From assembly GCF_004216775.1 (NCBI RefSeq), contig NZ_SGXF01000002.1, forward strand, positions 310,001 through 374,000: a stretch of DNA of 64,000 nt. The letters are read 5' to 3'. Below are positions 32,408-41,629 of this stretch, piece by piece. A program made the translations under genes and the position numbers. The DNA comes from Cuneatibacter caecimuris. Lineage in GTDB: Bacteria; Bacillota; Clostridia; Lachnospirales; Lachnospiraceae. Under the pieces are notes generated by a model that was given only the letters and a program-made list of their open reading frames with translations, was not told where the DNA came from and made no database searches. Every line of letters starts with the position of its first letter. Positions within the stretch are counted from its first letter, which is position 1.

Positions 32408-32767
32408 TTACTTTTCCTTCATCATCAGGAACTCTGTGTTGTCATCCCTATAGAGATTAGGCAATTCGCCAACTTGCCGGAATCCATTTTTTTCATAAAA
32501 ACGCTTTGCTACCGGATTAAAATCAGCGACAGCCAAAAATATTTTTTTATCCTCCGCACATATTGCATTCACGAAAAAATCAATCAGGATTTTTCCGATT
32601 CCTTTTTTTCGGTATCCCTATAAATTCCCCTGCTCTATGCCTTCCGGCACTGCCATTTTTCCTGCTCCCGCGCCAGTAAAATACTTTCTGCCCAACTCTG
32701 AATTTAAAAGGGCTTCCTCACAATCGTTCAAATATTGTCTGGTTCCCTTTTCTATCCTAATATCCAT
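32408..32767 (-). pseudogene. GNAT acetyltransferase pseudogene
   Basis: Read on the minus strand from 32767: MDIRIEKGTRQYLNDCEEAL (start of a small GNAT), then KYFTGAGAGKMAVPEGIEQGN, a TAG stop at codon 50, and in the same frame GYRKKGIGKILIDFFVNAIC, then VADFNPVAKRFYEKNGFRQV to a TAA at 32408. The acetyl-CoA loop (YRKKGIG) and the final ERKNGF-like part are present, but about 30 residues before the loop are missing and the frame is broken by the stop. It is therefore a decayed copy, not a working gene. Confidence 0.75.
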
Positions 32768-32788
32768 CTGTTCCTCCCCGATGACGTT

Positions 32789-33739
32789 TTATAGTTTCCC
32801 GAACTGCCGTGCCAGAAGCCCGGTGGACCACTCGTACATCTCCATAGTCTCATATTTCCGGTACTCGCACTCCAGAGAAACCAATACCAGCAGATAGATG
32901 TCGTACCAGAGAGCGCGCCGCCGCTGGGTCTCTGCCATTGCGGCTATACCGTAGCCTTTTATGAAATCTTCATTTTCTTTGTAAGTCCGAAATCCCACCT
33001 CCATCAGGGGGTCCGCCCACAGACTCCTCTCCCAGTCAATGAATCCTGTTATTTTTCCGTTCTGAACAAAAATATTGCCGTCCCACAAATCCCAGTGCAC
33101 CAGTTTCGGAACCTTTACTTCATAAAAAATGTCCTTATCCTTCTCAAGGTGTTCCAGCAGACCGGCCCCGGAGATTTTAAGATCCACCTTGCCTGCCTCC
33201 GCGTCCTGCAATCCCAGTTCCAGCATGCTGCGAAATACAGGAAACCATTCTTCTCCCTGCAGCTTGGGCTGCCCGGGCAGACCGAAACACGGGCAGGAAA
33301 TTTCATTGATCTTCCGGTTGAGCCCTCCGGCTTCAACCTGTATTCTGCTGATTTCCTCCCGCGGCAGCGTATCTTTCATGGAAAACAGGCTTGCCCCCTC
33401 CAGTTTTTCCATGAAAAAATACGGAGAAGGGCAGACTGTACAGCTGCTGTCATACCCATAAATTTCAGGCACAGGGATTTCCGGGCAGGAGGCTGCCATT
33501 TTCATGGCCTGCACCTCGCTGAACATGATGTTTTTCTCGTAAGACATCACCCGCACATTCTTCTGCGGCGCTACCTTGAGGATCGTTTCTTTGCCGCTTT
33601 TCAGCCGGACCTCATAAGCCACATTAAAATACCCTTCCGTCAGCTCGGTGCAGTTTTCCATCTCTTCTCCTGCAAAAATCTTTGCAGCCATCTCTTCCAG
33701 CGTGCGCCGGCTCTGTCTGTTCTTTGTCAGGCTATCCAT
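32789..33739 (-). CDS. Aminoglycoside phosphotransferase (APH) family kinase
   Basis: A 316-residue small-molecule kinase of the APH/choline kinase fold. Seen: the catalytic loop LVHWDLWDGNIFVQNGKITG (HxDxxxxN) followed by FIDWERSLWADPLMEVG (the metal-binding Asp), the Lys of strand beta-3 in ETILKVAP and the YEKNIMFSEVQAMKM helix. The family includes antibiotic kinases, but also kinases for many other small molecules. Nothing here links it to a given antibiotic. It runs convergent with the TIGR04076 gene and is divergent from none; MATE follows upstream. Confidence 0.8.
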   Translation of the reverse strand: MDSLTKNRQSRRTLEEMAAKIFAGEEMENCTELTEGYFNVAYEVRLKSGKETILKVAPQKNVRVMSYEKNIMFSEVQAMKMAASCPEIPVPEIYGYDSSCTVCPSPYFFMEKLEGASLFSMKDTLPREEISRIQVEAGGLNRKINEISCPCFGLPGQPKLQGEEWFPVFRSMLELGLQDAEAGKVDLKISGAGLLEHLEKDKDIFYEVKVPKLVHWDLWDGNIFVQNGKITGFIDWERSLWADPLMEVGFRTYKENEDFIKGYGIAAMAETQRRRALWYDIYLLVLVSLECEYRKYETMEMYEWSTGLLARQFGKL

Positions 33740-33761
33740 CCCGTCTTCTCCTTCTGATTAT

Positions 33762-35147
33762 TTACAATTCATCCTGCATTTTCCGCAGCGGCCGGTACAC
33801 CAGCCACAGCATGGTCAGGTAGCAGGCCAGGCCGCCTGCAAAATTGGATATCGGTTCCGCCAAAAACACACCGGTCGTCCCAAGGCCTCCCACCATGGGC
33901 AGCAGCAGCGTCAGAGGAACCACGATCACAACTTTGCGGAGCAAAGAGAAAAACACTGCCTGCTTCGGCCTTCCCAGTCCCACAAATACGCTTTGCCCCG
34001 CAAACTGCAGGGACATCATGAAAAATCCAAAGAAGTAGACGTGCATGGACGGAACGCCCAGCGCCAGCATCTGCGCATCGCTGTTGAAAATACGGATCAA
34101 AAATTCCGGGAACAGCCAGATCACGCCCCAGGCAGCTACGGTATAGATCACACAGGCGGCGCTGGAAAAACGGATGCCCTTGCAGACCCGCTGATATTTC
34201 CTTGCCCCATAATTAAATCCCATCACCGGCTGCGCCGCATTGGTCAATCCATTAACCGGCATCATCAGCACATCCCGGACAGACTGCAGAATTGTCATCA
34301 CGCCCACATAGTCGTCCCCGCCGTACCGCTGTAAGGTAGAATTACAGAAAATCTGCACCAGGCTGTTGGTTATGGCCATCATGAAGCCGGAAAGCCCCAT
34401 CACTGTAATGTTCTTCACCCGCTCCCATTTCAGCCTCATGGCGGACAGGCGCAGCTTCAGCCCTGCCTTTTTCCCTGTAAGGAACCACAGCACCCACAGC
34501 GCGGATACCCCCTGGGATATCACCGTCGCTATGGCGGCCCCCTTCACGCCAAGGTGGAAGACAAAAATAAATACCGGGTCCAGCACCAGGTTGATCACCG
34601 CCCCGATCATCACCGTCAGCATCCCGGTTTTCCCAAATCCCTGCGAATTAATAAAACCGTTCATGCCAAGGCCCACCATCACAAATATGCTGCCGCACAG
34701 ATAGATGGTGAGATAGGTGTCCGCGTAGGGAAAAGTGGCGTCGCTGGCCCCGAACAGATACAGCATGGGCTTTTTCAGAACAAGGCAGACAAGCGTCAGG
34801 ACCGCTCCGCTGATCAGCAGGAGGGTCAGGGAATTCCCCATGATTTTCCCCGCTTCTTCCTCGTTTTTTCTTCCCCTTTCGATGGAAAAAAGCGGCGCCC
34901 CGCCCTGTCCGAACAGGTTGGTAAACGCCGTTACAATCGAAAGAATGGGGAAAGTGAGCCCCAGTCCGGTGAGCGCCAGCTTTCCTTCCCCGGGAATCCG
35001 GCCGATATACATCCTGTCCACCACATTATACAGGACATTGACCAGCTGGGCCAGCATCATGGGTACCGCCAAATTCATGATGTTCCGGGCCACGCTCCCT
35101 TTTCCGAAATCAGTTGCTTGTACTGCCGAACCCGCCGTTTCTTTCAT
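33762..35147 (-). CDS. MATE family efflux transporter
   Basis: A 461-residue multidrug/toxin extrusion protein with about 12 helices: ARNIMNLAVPMMLAQLVNVL, NVVDRMYIGRIPG, GLTFPIL, NLFGQGGAPLFSIERGRKN, and in the second half NGLTNAAQPVMGFNYGARKY. It exports organic cations with Na+ or H+ inflow. The start is uncertain: I use the ATG at 35147 (TGAGG 6 nt upstream), which overlaps the dUTPase gene by 38 nt; an ATG at 35162 is possible. Confidence 0.85.
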   Translation of the reverse strand: MKETAGSAVQATDFGKGSVARNIMNLAVPMMLAQLVNVLYNVVDRMYIGRIPGEGKLALTGLGLTFPILSIVTAFTNLFGQGGAPLFSIERGRKNEEEAGKIMGNSLTLLLISGAVLTLVCLVLKKPMLYLFGASDATFPYADTYLTIYLCGSIFVMVGLGMNGFINSQGFGKTGMLTVMIGAVINLVLDPVFIFVFHLGVKGAAIATVISQGVSALWVLWFLTGKKAGLKLRLSAMRLKWERVKNITVMGLSGFMMAITNSLVQIFCNSTLQRYGGDDYVGVMTILQSVRDVLMMPVNGLTNAAQPVMGFNYGARKYQRVCKGIRFSSAACVIYTVAAWGVIWLFPEFLIRIFNSDAQMLALGVPSMHVYFFGFFMMSLQFAGQSVFVGLGRPKQAVFFSLLRKVVIVVPLTLLLPMVGGLGTTGVFLAEPISNFAGGLACYLTMLWLVYRPLRKMQDEL

Positions 35148-35622
35148 CCTCTGCCTCATCATCAATTGTGATCCCATACTCCAGGAAAATCCCCTGCATG
35201 AATCCCTGTCCCGCAGGCACCCTGCAGACTTTTCCTTCTCTGGAATCATTGGTCAGCTTTGCAAAAATATGGCCTTCATTGTCAGAATTATAATAATCAC
35301 TGTCTATGATGCCCACCGTATTATTCATCTGCAGGCGGAACTTAAAGCCCAGGCCGCTCCTGGGATAACAGGTCAGCACCCAATCCGGCTCCATCTTCAC
35401 CCGGATTCCGGTGGGAATCTTCACGCTTTCCCCGGGGGCCAGCTCCAGATCCACAGGAGCGTAAAAATCATACCCCGCGCTGCCTCTGGTGGCTCTCCTG
35501 GGAAGAGCAATCCCATCATATATCTTTCTGCATTCTTCTTCCTTCACCGGGCCGAAGGTATCGCACCAGTCCTCATAAAATCTGGGGAAGCTCACTTTTT
35601 CCATTTTAGCAATCCGTCTCAT
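35110..35622 (-). CDS. dUTP diphosphatase-like protein
   Basis: A 170-residue trimeric-dUTPase family protein. Motif 1 RGSAGYDFYAPVDLEL, motif 2 CYPRSGLGFKF, motif 3 NTVGIIDSDYYNSDNEGHI (uracil-pocket Asp and Tyr) and motif 5 ERNGGFGSTS are all visible. It hydrolyses dUTP (or dCTP in the DCD relatives) to keep uracil out of DNA. It carries an extra 35-residue N-terminal segment beyond the usual fold. The ATG at 35622 has AGGAG 8 nt upstream. It follows nrdG closely, so two deoxynucleotide genes form one unit. Confidence 0.85.
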   Translation of the reverse strand: MRRIAKMEKVSFPRFYEDWCDTFGPVKEEECRKIYDGIALPRRATRGSAGYDFYAPVDLELAPGESVKIPTGIRVKMEPDWVLTCYPRSGLGFKFRLQMNNTVGIIDSDYYNSDNEGHIFAKLTNDSREGKVCRVPAGQGFMQGIFLEYGITIDDEAEDERNGGFGSTSN

Positions 35623-35635
35623 CTTTCTTCTCCTG

Positions 35636-36130
35636 TCAGTCTTCATACTTCAGCACTACGCTGCCTGATGCCAGGGACGCCTTTACGTCAATCACCCGCT
35701 GGTTGGAACTGCCTTTCCACCTGAGGGATTTGTCCGCCAGGGCCTGGACAAACTCTCCGTCCACCAGCACGTCCACGTACTTCACAAAAGGCAGCCGGTT
35801 CACCTCTTCCCAAAGCGCTCCCGTATACAGCCATATTGTTTTTTTCGGAAATTTTTCATGGATTTCCTCCACAAGCATGCCGATTTCCTCTGTATTTCTG
35901 GGATGCAGCGGATCTCCGCCGCTGAAAGTCACCCCGCTGATATAATCTTTCTCCAGCTCTCCAAAAAGCTCCTGCCTGGCCGTCTCATCAAAGGGCAGGC
36001 CGCCGTTGACGTCCCAGGTAATCTGGTTGTGGCAGTTCTCACAGCAATGGCTGCAGCCGGAAACCCACAAAACCACTCTCAGACCGTCTCCATTGAGCAT
36101 GTCATCTTTTGTAATATTATGATACCGCAT
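35636..36130 (-). CDS. nrdG: Anaerobic ribonucleotide reductase activating protein
   Basis: A 164-residue radical-SAM protein. The cluster motif is CSHCCENCHN (C-x3-C-x2-C), with LRVVLWVSGC before it and VTFSGGDPLHPRN after it (the SAM-binding GGE-like turn). It makes the glycyl radical on NrdD with S-adenosylmethionine, allowing anaerobic dNTP synthesis. nrdD, usually next door, is not in the adjacent sequence. Here the neighbour is the dUTPase, 13 nt downstream. Confidence 0.9.
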   Translation of the reverse strand: MRYHNITKDDMLNGDGLRVVLWVSGCSHCCENCHNQITWDVNGGLPFDETARQELFGELEKDYISGVTFSGGDPLHPRNTEEIGMLVEEIHEKFPKKTIWLYTGALWEEVNRLPFVKYVDVLVDGEFVQALADKSLRWKGSSNQRVIDVKASLASGSVVLKYED

Positions 36131-36184
36131 GATATTCCTCCGCGCATTTTATTCAGACCCGCAGGCCATTTCACGTCCTTTATT

Positions 36185-37081
36185 TTAGCATGGACCGGTT
36201 TCAAAGTCAACGCCGCAGGGAAAGTCCTCCTGCTCTGTAAAAAGCTTCCGGATATAGGCCAACGAGCCTTTCTCCTCTTTCAGATTTACAGAAAATCCCA
36301 TCTGCTTTGCAGCTTCGGAAGAAATCTGTGCAAAAAATCCGCACATCTGCCAAAGGGCTTCCCAGGCTTCTTTTATATCCGCCCTGCTGTACGTCTTCAG
36401 CAGAGCAGCCTGCTCCTGTTCTGTGAGATATTTCATCAAATATTTATTTCCTTTTCCCACGGAAATCATAAAATCCTGCCGGAAACCAGCCATCCAGCCC
36501 AACATTCTCAGCAGTTCCTCTCTCACAGCACGGTCCGCCAGCTGTAAAGCAAAAATTATTTCCTCCCGGCAGAGGGCTTTTGCAACATAGGGCGCCGTCC
36601 ACCAGAATTCGTTACAGCAGGCTTCAAATTCAGCCTGTGACGGCTTTTTCACCCAGTACATCCTGTCGCTGGCGGGAAGAAGCTCCGGCAGCAGCCCTGT
36701 TTTATCCAGTAAAATTACTGTTTCCGTATCCTCCCGCACCATTTCCAGCGCCCGGTCCTTTCGGACAAAAGAAGCGTCGATCCGGTTGCCGTCCGTAAAC
36801 TGTATCAGGCAGGCATAGCGTTTTTCCGTTTCACCGCCGGGAAACAGAACAGACTGATCCGGCTCCTGCATTACGGCGATCTCTCCGAACCTCGGAATCC
36901 AGGACTTATCTTTCTGAAAGTCAATCGTGTTCTCAACCACAAAAACAATATCAAAATCCTGATACCGGTCAGGGGGAGCGCTGGGATTTGCCCTGGAACC
37001 ATTCATCCAGACAGCCAGGATCTCCTCCCTCTCCTCCGCAAATTCCAGAATCAGCCGCATCATCTCATCTTCACTTCGCAT
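36185..37081 (-). CDS. ANT(6)-like aminoglycoside 6-adenylyltransferase
   Basis: A 298-residue protein of the streptomycin adenylyltransferase family (typical length about 290-300). N-terminal VWMNGSRANPSAPPDRYQDF then DIVFVVENTIDF holds the GS and DxD nucleotidyltransferase motif, and SVGKGNKYLMKYL near residue 212 is also typical. It may inactivate streptomycin by adenylation, but chromosomal homologues of this kind often have no proven resistance role. There is no mobile-element sequence next to it. GGGAGAG precedes the start. Confidence 0.8.
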   Translation of the reverse strand: MRSEDEMMRLILEFAEEREEILAVWMNGSRANPSAPPDRYQDFDIVFVVENTIDFQKDKSWIPRFGEIAVMQEPDQSVLFPGGETEKRYACLIQFTDGNRIDASFVRKDRALEMVREDTETVILLDKTGLLPELLPASDRMYWVKKPSQAEFEACCNEFWWTAPYVAKALCREEIIFALQLADRAVREELLRMLGWMAGFRQDFMISVGKGNKYLMKYLTEQEQAALLKTYSRADIKEAWEALWQMCGFFAQISSEAAKQMGFSVNLKEEKGSLAYIRKLFTEQEDFPCGVDFETGPC

Positions 37082-37132
37082 AAATCGTCTCTCCCTTCAC
37101 GAAATAGAATCCCGCTGGCAGTCTGCCGCAAC

Positions 37133-37179
37133 GAAAAAAGCCCCGAAACTTCCCGGACACCCCCCAGGGCCTCCGGGAA
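37133..37179 (-). terminator. Terminator after purL
   Basis: On the minus strand TTCCCGGA (arm at 37172-37179) and TCCGGGAA (arm at 37150-37157) pair. They are followed by GTTTCGGGGC and six T (37134-37139). The T-run is offset by 10 nt, so an extended stem that includes the GGGGC part may be the active form. Confidence 0.65.
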
Positions 37180-37209
37180 AGATCCGAAGCCTTCCCCTGC
37201 AGGTTGTAC

Positions 37210-40200
37210 TTATTTAAAATATCTTACGCCGGACTCAAAGATCTTCATATCCTGATTGCCATAGATATTGATTGCCACCGACTCCCCGATCCGCTCGGAG
37301 TGGGCCATCTTGCCCAGAATCCTGCCGTCCGGGCTGGTAATGCCTTCAATAGCGGCATAGGAACCGTTGACATTCCAGGTTTCGTCCTGCGCCAGATTTC
37401 CGTCGGCGTCCACATACTGGGTCGCCACCTGACCGTTTGCAAACAGTTTGTCAATCCACTCTTTGCCCGCCACGAAACGGCCTTCTCCGTGAGACGCGGG
37501 ATTACAGTATACACCGCCCAGCTCTGTCCCCTGCAGCCAGGGAGACTTGTTGGTCACCACTTTCAGGTATACCATTTTGGAAATGTGGCGGCCCACAGTG
37601 TTCATGGTCAGAGTGGGGGAATCCGGCGTCTGCTGGCGGATCTCCCCATAAGGAACCAATCCCAGCTTGATCAGCGCCTGGAAACCGTTGCAGATACCCA
37701 GCATCAGTCCGTCCCGTTCATTCAGCAGCTTTTCAATGGCTTCTTTCATCTTTGCGTTCCGGAACATGGTGGCGAAGAACTTGGCGGAACCTTCCGGCTC
37801 GTCGCCGGCGGAAAAGCCGCCGGGGAACATCACGATCTGAGACCCGCCGATGGCCTTCTCAAACGCTTCCACAGATTCCCGGATATCGGAGGCGCTCTGG
37901 TTTTTCATCACCTTTACCGTCACATCCGCTCCCGCCCGTTCAAAGGCCCTGGCGCTGTCATATTCACAGTTGGTGCCGGGGAACACAGGAATGAACACCC
38001 TGGGCTTCGCCACCTTATGGCGGCATACATAAATTTTATCTGTGCTGTAAACAGGGGTGTCTACCGCAGGCTGCTCCTGACCGGACACAGAAGGAAATAC
38101 CTTTTCCAGGGGACGCGTCCAGGCCAAGACCGCCTCCTGCAGCGCCACTTTCGTATCTCCGTAGGACAGCGTACCGTCTGCTGTTACTTCACCGATCACA
38201 CGGCCTGCCGCCTTCAGATGTCCCGCATCCTCCGGCCTCACCTCAGCGATCAGCGCGCCGTATTCAGGAGCAAACAGTTCCGCGCTGTCCAGATTTTCAA
38301 CAGACAGCTTTACGCCCAGCCTGTTTCCGAAGGACATTTTGCTCACGGCCTCTGCAATGCCTCTCGCTCCCAGCGCATAAGCGGACTGAATTCTTCCTGC
38401 CTCCACGTCGGAGAAGAAATCCCCGTACATTGTTTTCAGTTCTTCATAATCCGGAAGATCTTCTTCATTGCGGGTTACCGGGAAATAAACCAGCACATTG
38501 CCGGCTTTTTTCAGCTCCGGCGTAATCATATTCTTATCTGTGGCTACGTCCACCGCGAAAGAAACAAGTGTGGGCGGCACATGAATGTCGTTAAAGGAAC
38601 CGGACATGGAATCCTTGCCCCCGATGCTGGGCAGACCGAAGCCCAGCTGCGCGTCATAAGCGCCCAGCAGAGCGGAAAAAGGCTGTCCCCAGGTTTTGGG
38701 GTTTTCTGTCATTCTCTGGAAGTACTCCTGGTAAGTCATGCGGATTTTGCTGATATCCCCGCCGCCTGCGGCGATCTTTGCCACAGAATCCACCACAGCG
38801 TACACGGCCCCGTGATAAGGGCTCCAGGAGGACAGGTAGGGATCAAAGCCATAGCTCATCATGGTGACCACATCCGTCTTTCCCTGAGCCACCGGCAGCT
38901 TTGCCACCATGGACTGCGTTTCTGTCATCTGATATTTGCCGCCGTAAGGCATCAGCACGCTGCCCGCGCCGATGGAGCCGTCGAACATCTCCACCAGCCC
39001 TTTCTGGGAGCAGACATTCAGATCCCCCAGCATATCCATCCAGGTATCCTTCAGATCTTCTGTTTTTTTCTTTTCAGCAAAGTAGCTGTCAGCCTTCTTC
39101 GGGCTTTCCACTACCACGTCCGTCTCCTGGTGCGCGCCGTTGGTATCCAGGAAAGCGCGGCTTAAATCCACAATCTTTTTCCCTCTCCATACCAGTACAA
39201 GACGCTTTTCTTCTGTCACTTCAGCTACCGGGACTGCTTCCAGGTTTTCCTCTGCCGCAAACTCCAGGAACCGGTCCACGTCTTTCGGATCCACCACCAC
39301 AGCCATGCGTTCCTGGGATTCGGAAATAGCGATTTCTGTGCCGTCCAGGCCCGCGTATTTTTTCGGAACCTTGTCCAGCTGTACAACCAGCCCGTCAGCC
39401 AGCTCTCCAATGGCTACGGATACTCCGCCCGCGCCAAAATCGTTGCACTTTTTAATCAGCCGGCTGACCTCTTCTCTGCGGAACAAGCGCTGGATTTTTC
39501 TCTCTGTGGGGGGATTCCCCTTCTGCACTTCTGCGCCGCAGGTTTCGATGGATTCCTCGGTATGGACCTTGGAAGAGCCGGTGGCCCCGCCGCAGCCGTC
39601 CCGTCCCGTGCGCCCACCCAGCAGGATAATGATATCGCCCGGGTCGGAAGTCTCACGGATCACTGCCCGTCGGGGCGCCGCGCCCATCACCGCGCCGATC
39701 TCCATACGCTTTGCCGCATAGTCGGGATGATAGATTTCCTTCACATATCCAGTGGCAAGGCCGATCTGGTTGCCGTAGGAACTGTATCCATGGGCCGCTC
39801 CTGTCACCAGCTTCTTCTGGGGCAGCTTGCCCTTCATGGTTTCGGACAAAGGCCTGGTAGGATCCGCGGCACCGGTCACGCGCATAGCCTGATATACATA
39901 GGTACGCCCGGACAGCGGATCTCGGATGGCTCCGCCCAGGCAAGTAGCGGCTCCGCCGAAAGGCTCGATTTCAGTGGGGTGGTTGTGGGTTTCATTTTTG
40001 AAATTCACCAGCCACTCTTCCTCCACACCGTCCACCTTTACCGGCACCACGATGGAGCAGGCGTTAATCTCATCCGACTCCTCCTGGTCCTCCAGTTTCC
40101 CTTCTTTTTTCAGCTTTCTCATGGCCATCAGCGCCAGATCCATCAGGCAGACGAACTTGTCCTTACGGCCTTTCAAAATTTCGGTGCGGTCATTGATATA

Positions 40201-40965
40201 TCTGTTATATGTATTTTCCAGCACTTCCCGGAAATCGCCGTTTTCGAAGGTCACATTCTTCAGCTCTGTCTGGAAAGTGGTATGGCGGCAGTGGTCGGAC
40301 CAGTAGGTGTCCAGAACCCTGATTTCCGTCATGGAAGGGTCGCGTCTTTCTTCTTCACGGAAGTAGTTCTGGATATGCTGGAAATCCCGGAAGGTCATGG
40401 CCAGATTCAAAGAACCATACAGTTCCTTTAATTCGCCTTCAGCCATTGCAGAAAACCCATCAAAAATCCGCACATCTTCCGGCTCCTCAAATTCTGTGAT
40501 CAGCGTCTCCGGGATATCGGAAGACGCTTCTCTGGAATCCACCGGGTTGATGCAATGGTCTTTGATCTTCTGCACATCAGCGTCTGTCAGAGAGCCTGCC
40601 AGCACATAGGTGGTGGCCGTGCGGATCACCGGGTCTTCCTCTTCAGACAGCAGCTTCACGCACTGCACGGCGGAGTCCGCCCGCTGATCGAACTGCCCGG
40701 GCAGAAACTCCACGGAAAACACGGAGTCCCCGGGGTTCTTCGGAAGATCATTTTCATACAGATCATCCACCGGCGGTTCGGAAAATACCGTTCCCAGCGC
40801 CTGCTGATACGCTGTTTCAGAAAGGTTCTCAATGTCGTACCGGATCAGCACCCTTACGCCTGTCACAGCGTCGATTCCCAGGTAACTCCCGATTTCTTCC
40901 TTCAGCTCCTGTGCCCTGACTGCAAAAGGCGCTTTTTTCTCCACATATACTCTCTTAACGCTCAT
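37210..40965 (-). CDS. purL: Phosphoribosylformylglycinamidine synthase, single-chain
   Basis: A 1251-residue FGAM synthase that combines the PurS-like N-terminus, the two PurL ATP-binding halves (RVLDTYWSDHCRHTTF, NFKNETHNHPTEIEPFGGAA, GGRTGRDGCGGATGSS, CNDFGAGGVSVAIGELADG, PSIGGKDSMSG) and a C-terminal glutaminase. In the latter, PGTNCEYDSARAFERAG, FPGGFSAGDE, the nucleophile in MLGICNGFQAL, and SHGEGRF are seen. It converts FGAR, glutamine and ATP to FGAM in purine synthesis. Other purine genes are not nearby, so it is a stand-alone unit with its own promoter. The start at 40965 follows GGAGG by 5 nt. Confidence 0.95.
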   Translation of the reverse strand: MSVKRVYVEKKAPFAVRAQELKEEIGSYLGIDAVTGVRVLIRYDIENLSETAYQQALGTVFSEPPVDDLYENDLPKNPGDSVFSVEFLPGQFDQRADSAVQCVKLLSEEEDPVIRTATTYVLAGSLTDADVQKIKDHCINPVDSREASSDIPETLITEFEEPEDVRIFDGFSAMAEGELKELYGSLNLAMTFRDFQHIQNYFREEERRDPSMTEIRVLDTYWSDHCRHTTFQTELKNVTFENGDFREVLENTYNRYINDRTEILKGRKDKFVCLMDLALMAMRKLKKEGKLEDQEESDEINACSIVVPVKVDGVEEEWLVNFKNETHNHPTEIEPFGGAATCLGGAIRDPLSGRTYVYQAMRVTGAADPTRPLSETMKGKLPQKKLVTGAAHGYSSYGNQIGLATGYVKEIYHPDYAAKRMEIGAVMGAAPRRAVIRETSDPGDIIILLGGRTGRDGCGGATGSSKVHTEESIETCGAEVQKGNPPTERKIQRLFRREEVSRLIKKCNDFGAGGVSVAIGELADGLVVQLDKVPKKYAGLDGTEIAISESQERMAVVVDPKDVDRFLEFAAEENLEAVPVAEVTEEKRLVLVWRGKKIVDLSRAFLDTNGAHQETDVVVESPKKADSYFAEKKKTEDLKDTWMDMLGDLNVCSQKGLVEMFDGSIGAGSVLMPYGGKYQMTETQSMVAKLPVAQGKTDVVTMMSYGFDPYLSSWSPYHGAVYAVVDSVAKIAAGGGDISKIRMTYQEYFQRMTENPKTWGQPFSALLGAYDAQLGFGLPSIGGKDSMSGSFNDIHVPPTLVSFAVDVATDKNMITPELKKAGNVLVYFPVTRNEEDLPDYEELKTMYGDFFSDVEAGRIQSAYALGARGIAEAVSKMSFGNRLGVKLSVENLDSAELFAPEYGALIAEVRPEDAGHLKAAGRVIGEVTADGTLSYGDTKVALQEAVLAWTRPLEKVFPSVSGQEQPAVDTPVYSTDKIYVCRHKVAKPRVFIPVFPGTNCEYDSARAFERAGADVTVKVMKNQSASDIRESVEAFEKAIGGSQIVMFPGGFSAGDEPEGSAKFFATMFRNAKMKEAIEKLLNERDGLMLGICNGFQALIKLGLVPYGEIRQQTPDSPTLTMNTVGRHISKMVYLKVVTNKSPWLQGTELGGVYCNPASHGEGRFVAGKEWIDKLFANGQVATQYVDADGNLAQDETWNVNGSYAAIEGITSPDGRILGKMAHSERIGESVAINIYGNQDMKIFESGVRYFK

Positions 40966-41007
40966 TTTGACCTCCATTTATCGTCATGGTAGTAATTATC
41001 TTCATAA

Positions 41008-41036
41008 AGTATACAACGTTTTGGATTCTCTGACAA
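41008..41036 (-). promoter_or_regulatory. Promoter of purL
   Basis: Minus-strand TTGTCA (41031-41036) and TATACT (41008-41013) with 17-bp spacing. The leader is about 35 nt, too short for a riboswitch; no PurR box was recognised. Confidence 0.7.
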
Positions 41037-41045
41037 TCGGTAACT

Positions 41046-41552
41046 TTACTGAATTGCGTTCAGCGCTTCCCGCATCAGCATATGCACTTCGTCCTCCGGC
41101 AGCCCCATCTGCTCTGCAACTTCCGCCAGGGTGGCTTCCCGCCCCAGCTCTTCGGCAAGCTTTGTGGTGATCTCGTCCATTTTATTCATGGTTTCCACCA
41201 TCCTGTCCTTTGCCGCAGCCTCCCCGCTCTCTTCTTCCAGAGCGTCCTCCATGGCCGCCCGGATTCCGGCGCGGATATGCTGCCTGAAATCCATCCCTGC
41301 ACCAAAAGTTGCAATAGCTTCCATAAGCCCCAGATTTCCTTCCTGAATCAGATCCCCCAGGGGCACCCCCCTGCCCAGGTACCCTCTGGCTTCCTCCAGC
41401 ACAGTGCGCAGATTGCCCTCCGTCAGCTTTTCCCTTGCTCCCGGTTCTCCGGAAAGAAAGGCTGACGCAAGCTCCGCTTCCTGCTCCCGGGTCAGCTCCG
41501 GAAGATCCTTCAGTTCCTCCAGATAAATGCTCAGATATTCCTGTTCTTCCAT
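41046..41552 (-). CDS. Sigma-70-like protein lacking region 4
   Basis: A 168-residue protein built like part of a sigma-70 factor. Region 1.2 is YLEELKDLPELTREQEAELA, region 2.1-2.2 is GNLRTVLEEARGYLGRGVPL then GDLIQEGNLGLMEAI (core-binding), and region 3-like TTKLAEELGREATLAEVAEQ then MGLPEDEV follows. The DNA-melting stretch of region 2.3 (normally rich in Tyr/Trp) is replaced by FGAGMDFRQHIRAGIRA, and there is no region 4. It could bind RNA polymerase without acting as a normal sigma. The ATG at 41552 follows GGTGGAGG by 8 nt. Confidence 0.75.
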   Translation of the reverse strand: MEEQEYLSIYLEELKDLPELTREQEAELASAFLSGEPGAREKLTEGNLRTVLEEARGYLGRGVPLGDLIQEGNLGLMEAIATFGAGMDFRQHIRAGIRAAMEDALEEESGEAAAKDRMVETMNKMDEITTKLAEELGREATLAEVAEQMGLPEDEVHMLMREALNAIQ

Positions 41553-41629
41553 ATTTTCTGCCTCCACCTACGGTTTTTCATCAACAGTTTATCATATTTT
41601 TTCCAGAAAGGCCACTGAAATTCAATCTC

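Noticed and set aside
36185-37081. Mobile antibiotic-resistance cassette
   Set aside because: The ANT(6)-like gene is GC-rich like its neighbours and no integron, transposase or repeat flanks it, so it looks chromosomal.
37204-39165. 653-codon plus-strand frame opposite purL
   Set aside because: Antisense of purL, with shadow-like His/Arg-rich composition. purL itself carries all expected motifs.
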